Below are positions 49,653-58,346 of a stretch of 64,000 nt of DNA, one piece after another. The DNA comes from Bdellovibrionales bacterium (GTDB lineage Bacteria > Bdellovibrionota > Bdellovibrionia > Bdellovibrionales > Bdellovibrionaceae), in contig JAFEAQ010000011.1 in the NCBI GenBank assembly GCA_018266295.1, positions 657,626 through 721,625 of the forward strand. Reading direction: 5' to 3'. Position numbers and translations under genes: made by a program. Position 1 is the first letter of the stretch; every line of letters starts with the position of its first letter. Below the pieces are notes generated by a model. It saw only the letters and a program-made list of their open reading frames with translations, searched no databases and was not told the DNA's origin.

Positions 49653-50456
49653 ATGGCGAAGAACAAGTGGTTCATACCTTCTCTCATTATTGCTGGTCTG
49701 TTTTTCATGAGCCTCTCTTGGTTCATGTCCTCCCGTCTTGAGAACCAGTCTGCTGGTCTTAAAGTTCTCGCCCGCATCGCCTACAACTCCGGCGAAGTCT
49801 ATGTTCTCCATAAAAATATGACTGAGAAAGAGACTCTGAAAAAGAGCGCGTCTTTGTATTACCTCGACACCGTTGAAACGGGACCGAATGGTGACGCGAC
49901 TTTCGAAATGGATGGCGGCTACCGTCTGCGTGTCCTCGACAATGCGCTCATCACTCTGGATCAAGAGGGCGAGAAAGCCATCCTGATTTTAAAACGCGGT
50001 GATGTGCAAGTCGAAGCTATGGGCCGCGACAAGACCGTGATGATTTCCAAGAACGGCCAACGCATGAGTCTGAGCGAATACGAAAGCCAGCTGCGAAAGG
50101 AAAATGCGGCGGCAGGCTTTCCAGAAATGGCTCCAGTTGTGGCAGATAACTCGCCGGCACCCTCTGCCGGGGATAGCTTGAGCTCGGACTACATCCAAGA
50201 CACGTTGAAACGACAGATTCCGGCGTTTGATAAATGCTACAAGCAGCTTTTGCAGCGCACTCCGGGAGTTGTCGGTCAGGTCGTTATGACCTTCACGATT
50301 GAAAGAAGTGGTAAGATCGTCAGCGCGGACGTGACGACCTCAACAATTAACAATGCCGATTTTAAACGTTGCCTGAGTGAGGCTCTTCGCCGCGTAGAAT
50401 TTAAATCATTCCGCGGCGATCCCATTACCAGCACATTCCCGCTGGGCTTTGAATAA
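49653..50456 (+). CDS. FecR-like / AgmX-PglI C-terminal domain membrane protein
   Basis: 267 residues. An N-terminal helix (FIPSLIIAGLFFMSLSWFM) anchors the protein. A FecR-like domain (about 35-140) contains NSGEVYVLHK and AILILKRGDVQVEAMG. The C-terminal about 90 residues, with DKCYKQLLQRTPGVVGQVVMTFTIERSGKIVSADV and FPLGFE, match the AgmX/PglI-type TonB-like domain known in myxobacterial gliding and in Bdellovibrio. It probably links the inner membrane to periplasmic partners; two cysteines (about 201 and 238) fit that family. It follows secG by 40 bases in the same direction. Confidence 0.88.
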   Translation: MAKNKWFIPSLIIAGLFFMSLSWFMSSRLENQSAGLKVLARIAYNSGEVYVLHKNMTEKETLKKSASLYYLDTVETGPNGDATFEMDGGYRLRVLDNALITLDQEGEKAILILKRGDVQVEAMGRDKTVMISKNGQRMSLSEYESQLRKENAAAGFPEMAPVVADNSPAPSAGDSLSSDYIQDTLKRQIPAFDKCYKQLLQRTPGVVGQVVMTFTIERSGKIVSADVTTSTINNADFKRCLSEALRRVEFKSFRGDPITSTFPLGFE

Positions 50457-52007
50457 TTAAAACCCGTCAGTGCCTGTCGCTTTGAGCTTGCGATCTTTCG
50501 CAGCTCGTGAGGCCGGCATCTGAATAACCTTTGCCGCAGGAGCCGTTTTCGCAACCGGGCTGCCGTTCGCGCCATACACCACTTGTTCTAAAATCGCGAC
50601 GTTGTTGCGAAGATTTTCCGATTGCGCTGAAAGCTCTTCCGCCGCCGCGGCTGTTTGTTCTGCTGCGGCCGCATTCTGCTGAGTCGTCTGATCCATCTGA
50701 TTCATCGCTTTACCGATCTGACCGATGCCATTGCTTTGCTCTTCGCTGGCTGTTGCGATCTCATTATTCAAGTCCGCAACCTTCTTGACAGAATCAACGA
50801 TCTCGGCAAACACGACGCCGCCTTGGTTCGCTTGTTGGCTGCCCACTTCGATTTTCGCGACACTGTTTTTGATGAGCTCGGCAATATCTTTCGCCGCTAC
50901 AGAACTACGCTGAGCGAGGCTTCTCACGGCGTCGGCCACAACGGCGAAGCCCTTGCCTTGTTCGCCGGCGCGCGCGGCTTCGACCGCGGCATTTAGCGCC
51001 AGCAAATTCGTTTGGAAGGCGATATCATCAATGACCGTCGTGATCTCTTCGATCTTCTTAGAATCTTCTGAAATACTATGAATGGAGTTGATGAGCGTCT
51101 TAATTTCAATCTCGCCCTTCACTGCGATATCGCGTGTGCTGACAGCAAGGGCCGCCGCCTGCTTGCCGTTCTCGGTATTCATACGAACCATCGATGTGAG
51201 TTCTTCCATTGTTGCAACTGTTTCCTCTAATGAAGACGCCTGCTCAGTGGCCGCGCCCGAAAGACTCTGTGAGGATTCGGCGATTTGGGTTGATGCCTGA
51301 GCCACTTGCTCAGAACCCAGTGAAAGATCTTTCGCCACGGCGCTGATCGCACGAGTGATATTACGGGCAATCACAAAGCCAATTGCCAGCCCCGAGCACA
51401 GGCCGAAAAGAATCACGAAGAGCGCCACTTGATTGCCAATCGACGCCGTCGCATGAGCCTCCGCTTCACGGGCCTTTAAAACGCCTTGATGGAATTCGAT
51501 CAAAGCCAGGATGTTCTCAGTATAAATTTTGGCGGCGTCAGGACAGTCTTTCAGAAAGATCGCAACCATTTTGGCGTGAGCTTCCGCTGTGCCTTCTTTT
51601 TGCAAAGTCAGCACCTTTTGACCGACGTCCTTGAACGCCTGCCAAGAGTCGTGAACTTTATCGAAAGCTTCTTTTTGGCCGGGAATAAAACCGTGTGAAA
51701 TATACTCCGCTTCTACTTTTTCGTATTCTGTCATCGCTTCTAAAGCGGACTTTACGGCTTCAGCCGCATCGACCTGTGACAATCCCTGTAGGCCCAGGGT
51801 TCTCAGGCGAATTCGAGTCGCACGATACTGCAACATCATTTCGTAACTGAGCTTGGTTTTTGGAACCACTTTGCTCAGAACGAAATCATAATCGCTGCTT
51901 GTTCTTTGATTGAAGTAATAAGACGTGGATCCGACGATAACGCTCATGCCAAGTAAAAACCCACATAACAATAATAGTTTAGTATTCAAACTGAAACTTT
52001 TGTTCAT
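50457..52007 (-). CDS. Methyl-accepting chemotaxis protein
   Basis: 516 residues. Two membrane helices (about 9-28 and 188-208) flank a 4-helix-bundle type sensor ([37 protein letters not shown]). After a short, weakly HAMP-like segment, the signalling tip [42 protein letters not shown] is nearly exact, with A in VVADAVR. Adaptation-type glutamines and glutamates flank the tip. Senses an unknown ligand. Convergent with the FecR/AgmX gene, whose stop abuts. Confidence 0.97.
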   Translation of the reverse strand: [516 protein letters not shown]

Positions 52008-52064
52008 AGCTGCTCTCTCTAAGTTGTTTTTCTAAAGTTGTGTCTTCAAATATTTGTTCGATAT

Positions 52065-52091
52065 CTTTCGACACAATTTTTTATTTATTTA
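52065..52091 (-). promoter_or_regulatory. Candidate sigma-28 (FliA) type promoter
   Basis: On the minus strand TAAATAAA (52091-52084), 11 bases, then GTCGAAAG (52072-52065), against the consensus TAAAGTTT-N11-GCCGATAA. The -10-type half matches five of eight positions, including CGA. It lies 58 bases before the chemoreceptor start, a gene class that FliA often controls. An inverted repeat TTGTGTC/GACACAA overlaps it. Confidence 0.35.
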
Positions 52092-52202
52092 TGGATGTTC
52101 ACGGAAATTGATATGAACAGTACGTAGGCCTAGCCCGGAACCGCCAGACAGCAGGACCTGTGACTGAACAAGGCTTGAGAAAATGCTTTGAAACCCTTGA
52201 GG

Positions 52203-53279
52203 TTAGCGGCTCTCGTGGAGGTAATCGACCCGCTCGAGAACCCACGGCTCATGCACGCCTTCCATCTCGAAAACCTTGCCATCAATGACATGCTTTTCCT
52301 TGAGAGGCGCCATGGAAGGAGCAAAGTCATGGAAGATCAAGCCCTTCTCTTCGAGGAACGGGCGAACACGCTCATAGCAAGCCTGGCCGATCACACCCCG
52401 GCGAATGAGTTCGTCGAAACTCTTCATCAGCTCCTCTGGTGAGAAACCGTAATTGTAAATCATGTCCTGGGCCACGGCGTAGAGACCTTCGAGTGACAAG
52501 CGCTGATCTTGCACAAGATCGAGGGCCACTTGATAAGTGTTGTAAGTCGCAAGAGTCCTGCGACCGAATTTGAGGTAGTAATCAGGATCCGTATCCGTCG
52601 CGAGATTGATATAGATTTTCTCGACAGGATCGTTCTCAGAAACCTGCGCTTGCAGCGTGAGGATCTGATCCACTTGTTCACCGGTGACGTGAAGCTTTTC
52701 AAGAATACTGCGAATCTCGTGCGGGCCAATACGGCGCGCGCAGATGTCAGAGTAAAGATTATAGATGATCGCATCCGACTCGCTGTCATCACCCCAGCAG
52801 ATCTGGCGCACGTTCGGATGAAGGCGCGTCCGCAACTGCATCAGCGCCTGGAGCTTGTAGCCAACCTGTTTTGTCAGGCGCCAGAAACGACCCGGGCGGA
52901 GGTTCTTAAGGTTGTCTTTGTAAAAGGAACCAAATGGATGAATCTCATCGATAGAAAATTTTTCGGAGATCCGCTCCTCCATCTGTGGCGGAGAAGCTGT
53001 AATAAAGTAAATGGGGAAGTACTTCTGCCCGCTCTGTTTTGCGCGGTACATGGAAAGAGCTCGGATCAGGGTGCTTGTGCCCGGGATGTTGCGCTTGTTC
53101 CAGGCCCGTTCAAGCACCGTCTGCATCAGGCCACGCAAGGAGTCGATGGTGGTGTCTAAATAGGTCTTATCCAGGTCCCAAATGAAGACCTCTTCGGAGT
53201 TTTTCTCCAGGCCGGCAGGTACGTAAGGGAAGAAGACCACGTCTGAATTGATCTCACTCCTCTGTTCCCAATCTGCCAT
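52203..53279 (-). CDS. App1-like phosphatidate phosphatase (DUF2183, HAD-type)
   Basis: 358 residues. HAD-type motif I IWDLDKTYLDTT (D35, D37), motif II-like YFITASPPQMEE (S95 region) and motif IV-like WGDDSESDA (163-169) occur in the order typical of App1 catalytic domains. The C-terminal about 150 residues are alpha-rich and unassigned. SD AAGGAGG precedes the start. It may dephosphorylate lipids. Divergent from the serine protease gene. Confidence 0.85.
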   Translation of the reverse strand: MADWEQRSEINSDVVFFPYVPAGLEKNSEEVFIWDLDKTYLDTTIDSLRGLMQTVLERAWNKRNIPGTSTLIRALSMYRAKQSGQKYFPIYFITASPPQMEERISEKFSIDEIHPFGSFYKDNLKNLRPGRFWRLTKQVGYKLQALMQLRTRLHPNVRQICWGDDSESDAIIYNLYSDICARRIGPHEIRSILEKLHVTGEQVDQILTLQAQVSENDPVEKIYINLATDTDPDYYLKFGRRTLATYNTYQVALDLVQDQRLSLEGLYAVAQDMIYNYGFSPEELMKSFDELIRRGVIGQACYERVRPFLEEKGLIFHDFAPSMAPLKEKHVIDGKVFEMEGVHEPWVLERVDYLHESR

Positions 53280-53369
53280 CCCCGGCCTCCTTATAATATA
53301 TAGACGCTGTAGACCCTAGTATTACCAGAGGTTTAGCCTTTGCCAAGCCCCAGTTCTGCTTCCACAATT

Positions 53370-53390
53370 GCCATAAGCAAATTTTATGGC
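53370..53390. repeat. Inverted repeat in divergent intergenic region
   Basis: GCCATAA (53370-53376) and TTATGGC (53384-53390) are exact reverse complements around 7 bases. It lies between the App1-like and protease genes with no T-run, so an operator is more likely than a terminator. Confidence 0.35.
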
Positions 53391-53507
53391 TCCCATTAAA
53401 AAATACTGCAAAATAAAGATTGCCCTCTGGTTCCAACTTGGGTACTTGTTGTCCACTTTTTATAGGGTCTTTGAGGGGTTTTAATCTTTTTTGAGGGGAA
53501 TCAAAAA

Positions 53508-54494
53508 ATGAAACTACTAGCACGTTCTCGTTCTCTCCTTGTTGTTTCTGCTTTCGCGGCTTTGGCTGTAGGTTGCTCTAACAATACATCTTCTAACGCA
53601 ATCAACACATCAGGCGCTCCTTCAATCATTGGCGGTACCGAAGTTGCTGAAGGCTCTACTCTCCATAAGAGCATCGTTGGTATCTACAACGTAACTGAAC
53701 ACGCTCTTTGCACGGGTTCTTTGCTTGAAAACAACATCGTTTTGACGGCAGCTCATTGCATCGGTGCAAACGCACAAGACCACATCATTATCTTTGCTGC
53801 GGACCTAGAAGCTGTTTTCAAAAGCCAAGATAGAAACTTCGTTCTTTCTAAAGTTCGTCGCGGTGTTAAAACTGTTGTGAACCCTAACTGGGGCAAAAAA
53901 CAAAAAGGTGCTGGCGCTCAAGCATGGGGCGACACTGCTTTGATCAAGTTCCAAGGCGATGTACCAGCTGGTTTCGAGCCTGCAACTCTGTTGGCTGACA
54001 ACAGCGTCTTGACTGAAGGTTCAACAATCACTGTTGCTGGTTACGGCGTGAACAGCGATAAATTGATCGAAATCGACAAAGCGACTTATCCTAACTTCAA
54101 AGAAAAACAAGCGAAGGGCGAAGTTTTCTGTGAGCAGTCTGAAGATGGCAAAACTGAAAAATGCTACGAAGAGCAATTGGATGGTTCTGGTATCTTGAGA
54201 ACAACTGAATTGGTTGTTGCTGGTAACTACAATGATACAGAAATCGCTTTTGACCAACGCAATGGCAAAGCTTCTTGCGAAGGTGACTCTGGCGGTCCTG
54301 CTTACGTAAAAACAAACCAAGGCTACCAGCTCTTCGGTGTTACTAGCCGCGGAACTCGTGGTTGCAACGGTTACGTATTGTACTCTGAAATCACTTCTCC
54401 GAAATTGATGACTTGGTTGGCTCAAGCTAAAGTTGAAGTTTCTCAAGTTCCTGCAGTACAAGATCAAAATACTGTTGCTAAAGCTACCAAGTAG
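53508..54494 (+). CDS. Trypsin-like serine protease, lipoprotein
   Basis: 328 residues. The lipobox LAVGC (C23) predicts an anchored enzyme. The chymotrypsin-fold triad is complete: H83 (LTAAHC), D142 (WGDTALIKF) and S261 (CEGDSGGPAY). SIIGG at 39-43 resembles the activation site, and cysteines support two or three disulfides. It acts outside the inner membrane. Two direct copies of TTTGAGGGG lie in its leader, the second serving as SD. Followed by a terminator-like hairpin before the next gene. Confidence 0.95.
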   Translation: MKLLARSRSLLVVSAFAALAVGCSNNTSSNAINTSGAPSIIGGTEVAEGSTLHKSIVGIYNVTEHALCTGSLLENNIVLTAAHCIGANAQDHIIIFAADLEAVFKSQDRNFVLSKVRRGVKTVVNPNWGKKQKGAGAQAWGDTALIKFQGDVPAGFEPATLLADNSVLTEGSTITVAGYGVNSDKLIEIDKATYPNFKEKQAKGEVFCEQSEDGKTEKCYEEQLDGSGILRTTELVVAGNYNDTEIAFDQRNGKASCEGDSGGPAYVKTNQGYQLFGVTSRGTRGCNGYVLYSEITSPKLMTWLAQAKVEVSQVPAVQDQNTVAKATK

Positions 54495-54524
54495 TTTTTA
54501 GCTTTGATTTAGAAATTGAATTTA

Positions 54525-54568
54525 GCCTCCATTTGCGACTATAGTTGCTACAAATGGAGGCTTTTTTT
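54525..54568 (+). promoter_or_regulatory. Terminator-like hairpin containing the downstream Shine-Dalgarno
   Basis: GCCTCCATTTG (54525-54535) and CAAATGGAGGC (54551-54561) pair perfectly (11 bp) around a 15-base loop. Seven T follow and end directly at ATG 54569. The only SD (GGAGG) is in the 3' arm. TTGAAT (54516-54521), 18 bases, TATAGT (54540-54545) form a candidate promoter whose -10 lies in the loop. RNA from it would lack the 5' arm, while read-through from the protease gene would terminate or mask the SD. Confidence 0.65.
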
Positions 54569-55114
54569 ATGAAACTGACTCAACTACTCGTTGCATCTTT
54601 TGCTCTTCTTTCTCTGGCTGCCTGCAAAACTGTTAAAATCAAAAATGGTGAAGTTCCAAGCCAATATCTTTCTCAAGCTAAAAAACTCGCTGGCACTTAC
54701 AAGGGTGACTTCGAAGGCGTTCCTGGAAATCTGATCGTTGATTTCAACGGTAACAAGCCCACGCTCGCTTACGTTAACAAGCGCGGCGAAGACATCTTGA
54801 ACAACAACTGCCACTCCGAATTCGGCAATATGTTGGATGTGACTATTAAAAATGAAAATAAAAATCCAACAGTGAGCTCGGCGACTTTTGCTTTCGATGC
54901 TGGCGGCTGCTCGTTGATGGTTCGTGGCCGTGATGCTTCTTTGAGCTTCAAACAGACTGACAAAGGCATGCGTATCAACGTTTCAATCTTAAGAGATCTC
55001 ATGCAACGTGAAGTATGCAGTTGGACTCCAGGCAATCCGCCAAACGTTCCGCCGGCACAAGTTTGCCACTGGGAACAAACTCCTGTGTACTTATACGGTA
55101 CTTTCTACCGCTAG
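54569..55114 (+). CDS. Small lipoprotein, unknown
   Basis: The start at 54569 is set by the GGAGG in the hairpin and by the signal peptide MKLTQLLVASFALLSLAAC. 181 residues. Mature domain beta-rich (YKGDFEGVPGNLIVDFNGNK, FDAGGCSLMVRGRDASLSF) with four cysteines after the lipid-bearing one (NNCHSE, GGCSL, VCSWT, VCHWE). No family recognised. It is followed by a strong terminator, so it is probably transcribed alone. Confidence 0.8.
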   Translation: MKLTQLLVASFALLSLAACKTVKIKNGEVPSQYLSQAKKLAGTYKGDFEGVPGNLIVDFNGNKPTLAYVNKRGEDILNNNCHSEFGNMLDVTIKNENKNPTVSSATFAFDAGGCSLMVRGRDASLSFKQTDKGMRINVSILRDLMQREVCSWTPGNPPNVPPAQVCHWEQTPVYLYGTFYR

Positions 55115-55140
55115 TATTGAGAATCAAATCTGAACCACCA

Positions 55141-55172
55141 AAGCGAGACGGGAAACCGCCTCGCTTTTTTTT
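55141..55172 (+). terminator. Intrinsic terminator
   Basis: AAGCGAG-A-CGG, loop GAAA, CCG-C-CTCGCTT, then eight T. It lies 27 bases after the lipoprotein gene. Confidence 0.9.
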
Positions 55173-55180
55173 GGGCCCTA

Positions 55181-56059
55181 TTAGAACTTCCAGTTGATGC
55201 GCTCTTTAGGAAAAGCAATCCAGTCTTCGGTTTTCGGAAAGCCCTTCGGGCGTGATTCCGTCTGGCCTTTGTACTCCAAGAAGGCCGTTATCGCGCAGAT
55301 GAAGGCTTCAAAGGCGTGATTGTTTTCAATCATCAGACGACGATCTTGATCGTAAACGAAAGCGATATTGTGCTCGCCGAGTTCTTTGAGAATTCCACGA
55401 CGGCTGTCTTCTCCGACTGCAGCATGTTTGTGTGAACGCAGGTGCGATTTCAAAACATGCAGTGACAAGCCAATGCGCCAGACCGAGAGCTTCGGATAAA
55501 CTTCAATCGCAGGAACATTCAAGCGGCGTAAAATAAACGAAGCACGCGCCAATAGCGGAGCGGCGTTGGCGCCCATCGCGTTTGACATTTGGAAAGGCTC
55601 TTCCAACTCGGTTGCTAAGTGCAATTCCACCGCACGCTGAGTGTACGGAGTAAAAAGTTTTTTCGGACGTTTCTTTGCGGTGTGCTCTTTATTGTATTCC
55701 CACATCCACTTGATGTGGTCTTCGCCGCAGGCTTCGTAACCTGGGCATTTCAATTTGCAGCTCATGCAATAAGGCACTTTCCACGGCGTATCGACCGCCA
55801 GGGTGTGAATCATGCCATCATATTGCTCGAGGATTTCGTGGATTTTCAGATCAGCAGAAATATTATCTTCGGTACGGATGCGCTCAAAGATTTTAGCAAG
55901 GAAGACCTTATGGTGTTTTGGATAATACTCCAAAATCGCCATGCATGCTTTGTCCGCTTTGCCGCCGCCCAGAGACAGACCGACAAAGCGGATCACATCT
56001 CCTACTGGAGAGGGTTCACGGGACGAGTTGCGAGTACTTGAAACCCGGCTTTTTGGCAT
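55181..56059 (-). CDS. DUF429 family predicted RNase H-fold protein
   Basis: 292 residues. IRFVGLSLGGGKADK, MIHTLAVDTPWKVPYC and KCPGYEACGED match the DUF429 group, thought to be RNase-H-like nucleases. Cysteines CMSCKLKC and EACGE could bind metal. SD AAGGAG lies eight bases before ATG 56059; the start overlaps the GHMP kinase stop by 58 bases. The C-terminal part contains HAFEAFICAITAFLE typical of the family. Activity unproven. Confidence 0.82.
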   Translation of the reverse strand: MPKSRVSSTRNSSREPSPVGDVIRFVGLSLGGGKADKACMAILEYYPKHHKVFLAKIFERIRTEDNISADLKIHEILEQYDGMIHTLAVDTPWKVPYCMSCKLKCPGYEACGEDHIKWMWEYNKEHTAKKRPKKLFTPYTQRAVELHLATELEEPFQMSNAMGANAAPLLARASFILRRLNVPAIEVYPKLSVWRIGLSLHVLKSHLRSHKHAAVGEDSRRGILKELGEHNIAFVYDQDRRLMIENNHAFEAFICAITAFLEYKGQTESRPKGFPKTEDWIAFPKERINWKF

Positions 56060-56994
56060 GCGCTCGCTACTCCTTCTTTCTTGTTTTCAGGGGTCCAAAC
56101 TAGGACACAGCCTCCGCCCCCGGCTCCACAAATTTTAACAGCATGAGCCCCGTTCTGCAAAGAAAGCTCATTCAACTTTTCGATTTCGGGGCTGGTGAAC
56201 GCCGGCGCTAATCTCACGCGGGCTTCGAACTCTTGACGGAATAAATCCGGCAGATCGCTCCAGCGGGACTCACGAACGACTTTCTCCGTTTTGTCCGCAA
56301 TAACACGGATATCTTTCAGAGCTTGAACGGTTCGAGGATCTTTGGCAACAGCTCCCTTCATCACTTCAAAGTTATTCATTCCGGAGTGATGGGTTTTGCC
56401 GGTGTAAACCAACAAAAAGTGTTGAGCGAGCGGAGAGTTTTCGATAGGCAACACTTCTTGAGTAATGCCGTCGTAATTATATTTCAAAATATTCAAACCA
56501 CCACTCACCGCCGGATAGTAATCTTGTGTTCCCGTCAGCGCATTGAGAATTTCTGCTTCAATATTGTGAGCCGTATGGACCATCTCGTGGCTGTCTTTAA
56601 AACTGCGGCCCGTGAACTGCGCAAACGCCTTCATAATTGAAATCGTTAAGCTGGAACTACCACCAAGTCCGCCGCCCACCGGGCTATCGGATTGAGTCGT
56701 GAGTTTAAAACCCTGCTTTGGCTGCCAGTAACGCAATTGTGTTTGCAACAAGATCATGCGTGGATCTGTATCGGCGAGGGCTTCGCTCAAACTCTTATAG
56801 TCTTTTTGTAAATTCAGATCTTTTGAATCCAACATCACGCGACCGTTATCCAACGACTCAATGATGGCGTGGGTGTAAATATCAATGGCCACATTCACGG
56901 TGCTCGCACCGCCAACAAAGAGATACAAAGGCCATAGATCTAGCGTCCCGCCCGCAAGATCAACACGCGTTGGGGATTTAATATGAATTTTCAC
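56002..56994 (-). CDS. GHMP family sugar kinase (heptose-kinase-like)
   Basis: 330 residues. KSPTRVDLAGGTLDLWPLY start, nucleotide loop DSPVGGGLGGSSSLTI and C-terminal ICGAGGGGCVLV form the three GHMP motifs. The layout resembles HddA-type heptose-7-phosphate kinases, but a mevalonate- or galacto-type substrate cannot be excluded. It overlaps the DUF429 gene by 58 bases and the DUF4340 gene by four, so all are read together with the Gld-type operon. Confidence 0.87.
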   Translation of the reverse strand: MKIHIKSPTRVDLAGGTLDLWPLYLFVGGASTVNVAIDIYTHAIIESLDNGRVMLDSKDLNLQKDYKSLSEALADTDPRMILLQTQLRYWQPKQGFKLTTQSDSPVGGGLGGSSSLTISIMKAFAQFTGRSFKDSHEMVHTAHNIEAEILNALTGTQDYYPAVSGGLNILKYNYDGITQEVLPIENSPLAQHFLLVYTGKTHHSGMNNFEVMKGAVAKDPRTVQALKDIRVIADKTEKVVRESRWSDLPDLFRQEFEARVRLAPAFTSPEIEKLNELSLQNGAHAVKICGAGGGGCVLVWTPENKKEGVASACQKAGFQVLATRPVNPLQ

Positions 56995-58346
56995 GGAGTT
57001 TCCTTTTGTGCTTTATCCTTAGTCTGCTCTACCGGCAGGAGTCCCATCAAGCCCCAAGCTTCGATCACCGTCGGATCCAGACCAAAAACGTCGTCGAACA
57101 AGCTCGTTTTTGCTAAAATTAGCTTCTTTTCTCCAACGAGGGCTTTTTTGCTAATCTCGGGGCCCCATTCAACGTCGAAGAGAACTTTTTGATCATCGCC
57201 TTTTAGAATAATCTTGTTCTGAGGATTCTTAAATGATGTCTGCTCTTTCTTATCTAGGTACTCGGTGACTCCCGTGTCGCTGAAACGAGTGATAAATGCG
57301 CGAACCGCATTTTGATCGATGTTCGCTTTTTCATTACCTTCCATCGTCCATTTGTCGCCAGCCTTAACCAATGCCATTTTCTTGAGCGTCGTATTGATTT
57401 CGATTTTACGAACCATCAGGTTTTGGAAATCAAATGGCTCTTTGCGATCACGAAGGCTCATCAAGGTCATGTTGGTGAATTTATCCACCTGCCCCGCTTC
57501 GAGCTTCAAGTTAAACACCGGCTCAGAAGTAACACCATAGAAAGTCTTATCCAGGCCCTGTCTGATTTCGCCGCTCCATGATTTATCTTTCAGTTTCAAG
57601 CTGATTTTAGCCAGAGCCGGTGCCGACGGCGCTTTATCCAAAAACTCCGTCGCATGAATTTCATTCAGCGAAGTCAAAATCTCACGCACTTTGTTTTGAT
57701 CCAACTTCAGCTTTGGATTTTTCTCGTTGATCCATTTGTTATCCTTGTTAACGAGCGTAAAATCATCTTTCTGAGATTTGATTTTAATTTCTTCGACACT
57801 GCCGATCTTGCCACGGAAGAAACGCTTATCGCGGAAATCCATCGGTGTTTTATTCGCCCGCAGTGCCCACTGCGACGTCGCCACAAGGACCTGATTCTCG
57901 GACCCACGTCTTAAGAAGCTATTACCTTCGAAGTTCTTTTTACTAGAGACATCCACCAGCACTGACTGCCCGGCCTGGTTCGTAAAGATCACTTTTGAAT
58001 ATTCTTTATCAAGGCCATAGACAGGCCAGTTGGTTTCACCTTCAGCGGCAATGGTGTCGATGCTCTTTTCGCTAACCAGGCCGTTAACGAAGTCTTCAGT
58101 GAATTGATTGTCGGCCCAGTCCTTAACTGGCTCTTCGAGACGCCAGCCCTCAGTATCTCGCTTGAGAAGAATCTTTCCGGTTTTATTTTGCACTTCGATC
58201 TGATTGATTTGATCAACCGGAAAGGCCACGATCCTGGCCGCGTCCGCTTTCTTGTTTTCTTCGCGGTTGGCTTGATAGAACTCAAAATAGTAAGTAGCCC
58301 CTACGAGGACAGCAACAAAAACTGCGAACCAGGTCGTTTTCTTCAT
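56991..58346 (-). CDS. DUF4340 domain protein of the Gld-type ABC system
   Basis: I choose ATG 58346 (MKKTTWFAVFVAVLVGATYYF), with AGGAG nine bases upstream and the A of TAATG shared with the preceding stop. 451 residues; one N-terminal membrane anchor, then repeated DUF4340-like units with DFRDKRFF and SLRDRKEPFDF motifs and GWRLEEPVKDWADNQF. Such proteins accompany GldG-like proteins. Presumably a periplasmic partner of the transporter. Function in this organism unknown. Confidence 0.87.
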   Translation of the reverse strand: MKKTTWFAVFVAVLVGATYYFEFYQANREENKKADAARIVAFPVDQINQIEVQNKTGKILLKRDTEGWRLEEPVKDWADNQFTEDFVNGLVSEKSIDTIAAEGETNWPVYGLDKEYSKVIFTNQAGQSVLVDVSSKKNFEGNSFLRRGSENQVLVATSQWALRANKTPMDFRDKRFFRGKIGSVEEIKIKSQKDDFTLVNKDNKWINEKNPKLKLDQNKVREILTSLNEIHATEFLDKAPSAPALAKISLKLKDKSWSGEIRQGLDKTFYGVTSEPVFNLKLEAGQVDKFTNMTLMSLRDRKEPFDFQNLMVRKIEINTTLKKMALVKAGDKWTMEGNEKANIDQNAVRAFITRFSDTGVTEYLDKKEQTSFKNPQNKIILKGDDQKVLFDVEWGPEISKKALVGEKKLILAKTSLFDDVFGLDPTVIEAWGLMGLLPVEQTKDKAQKETP

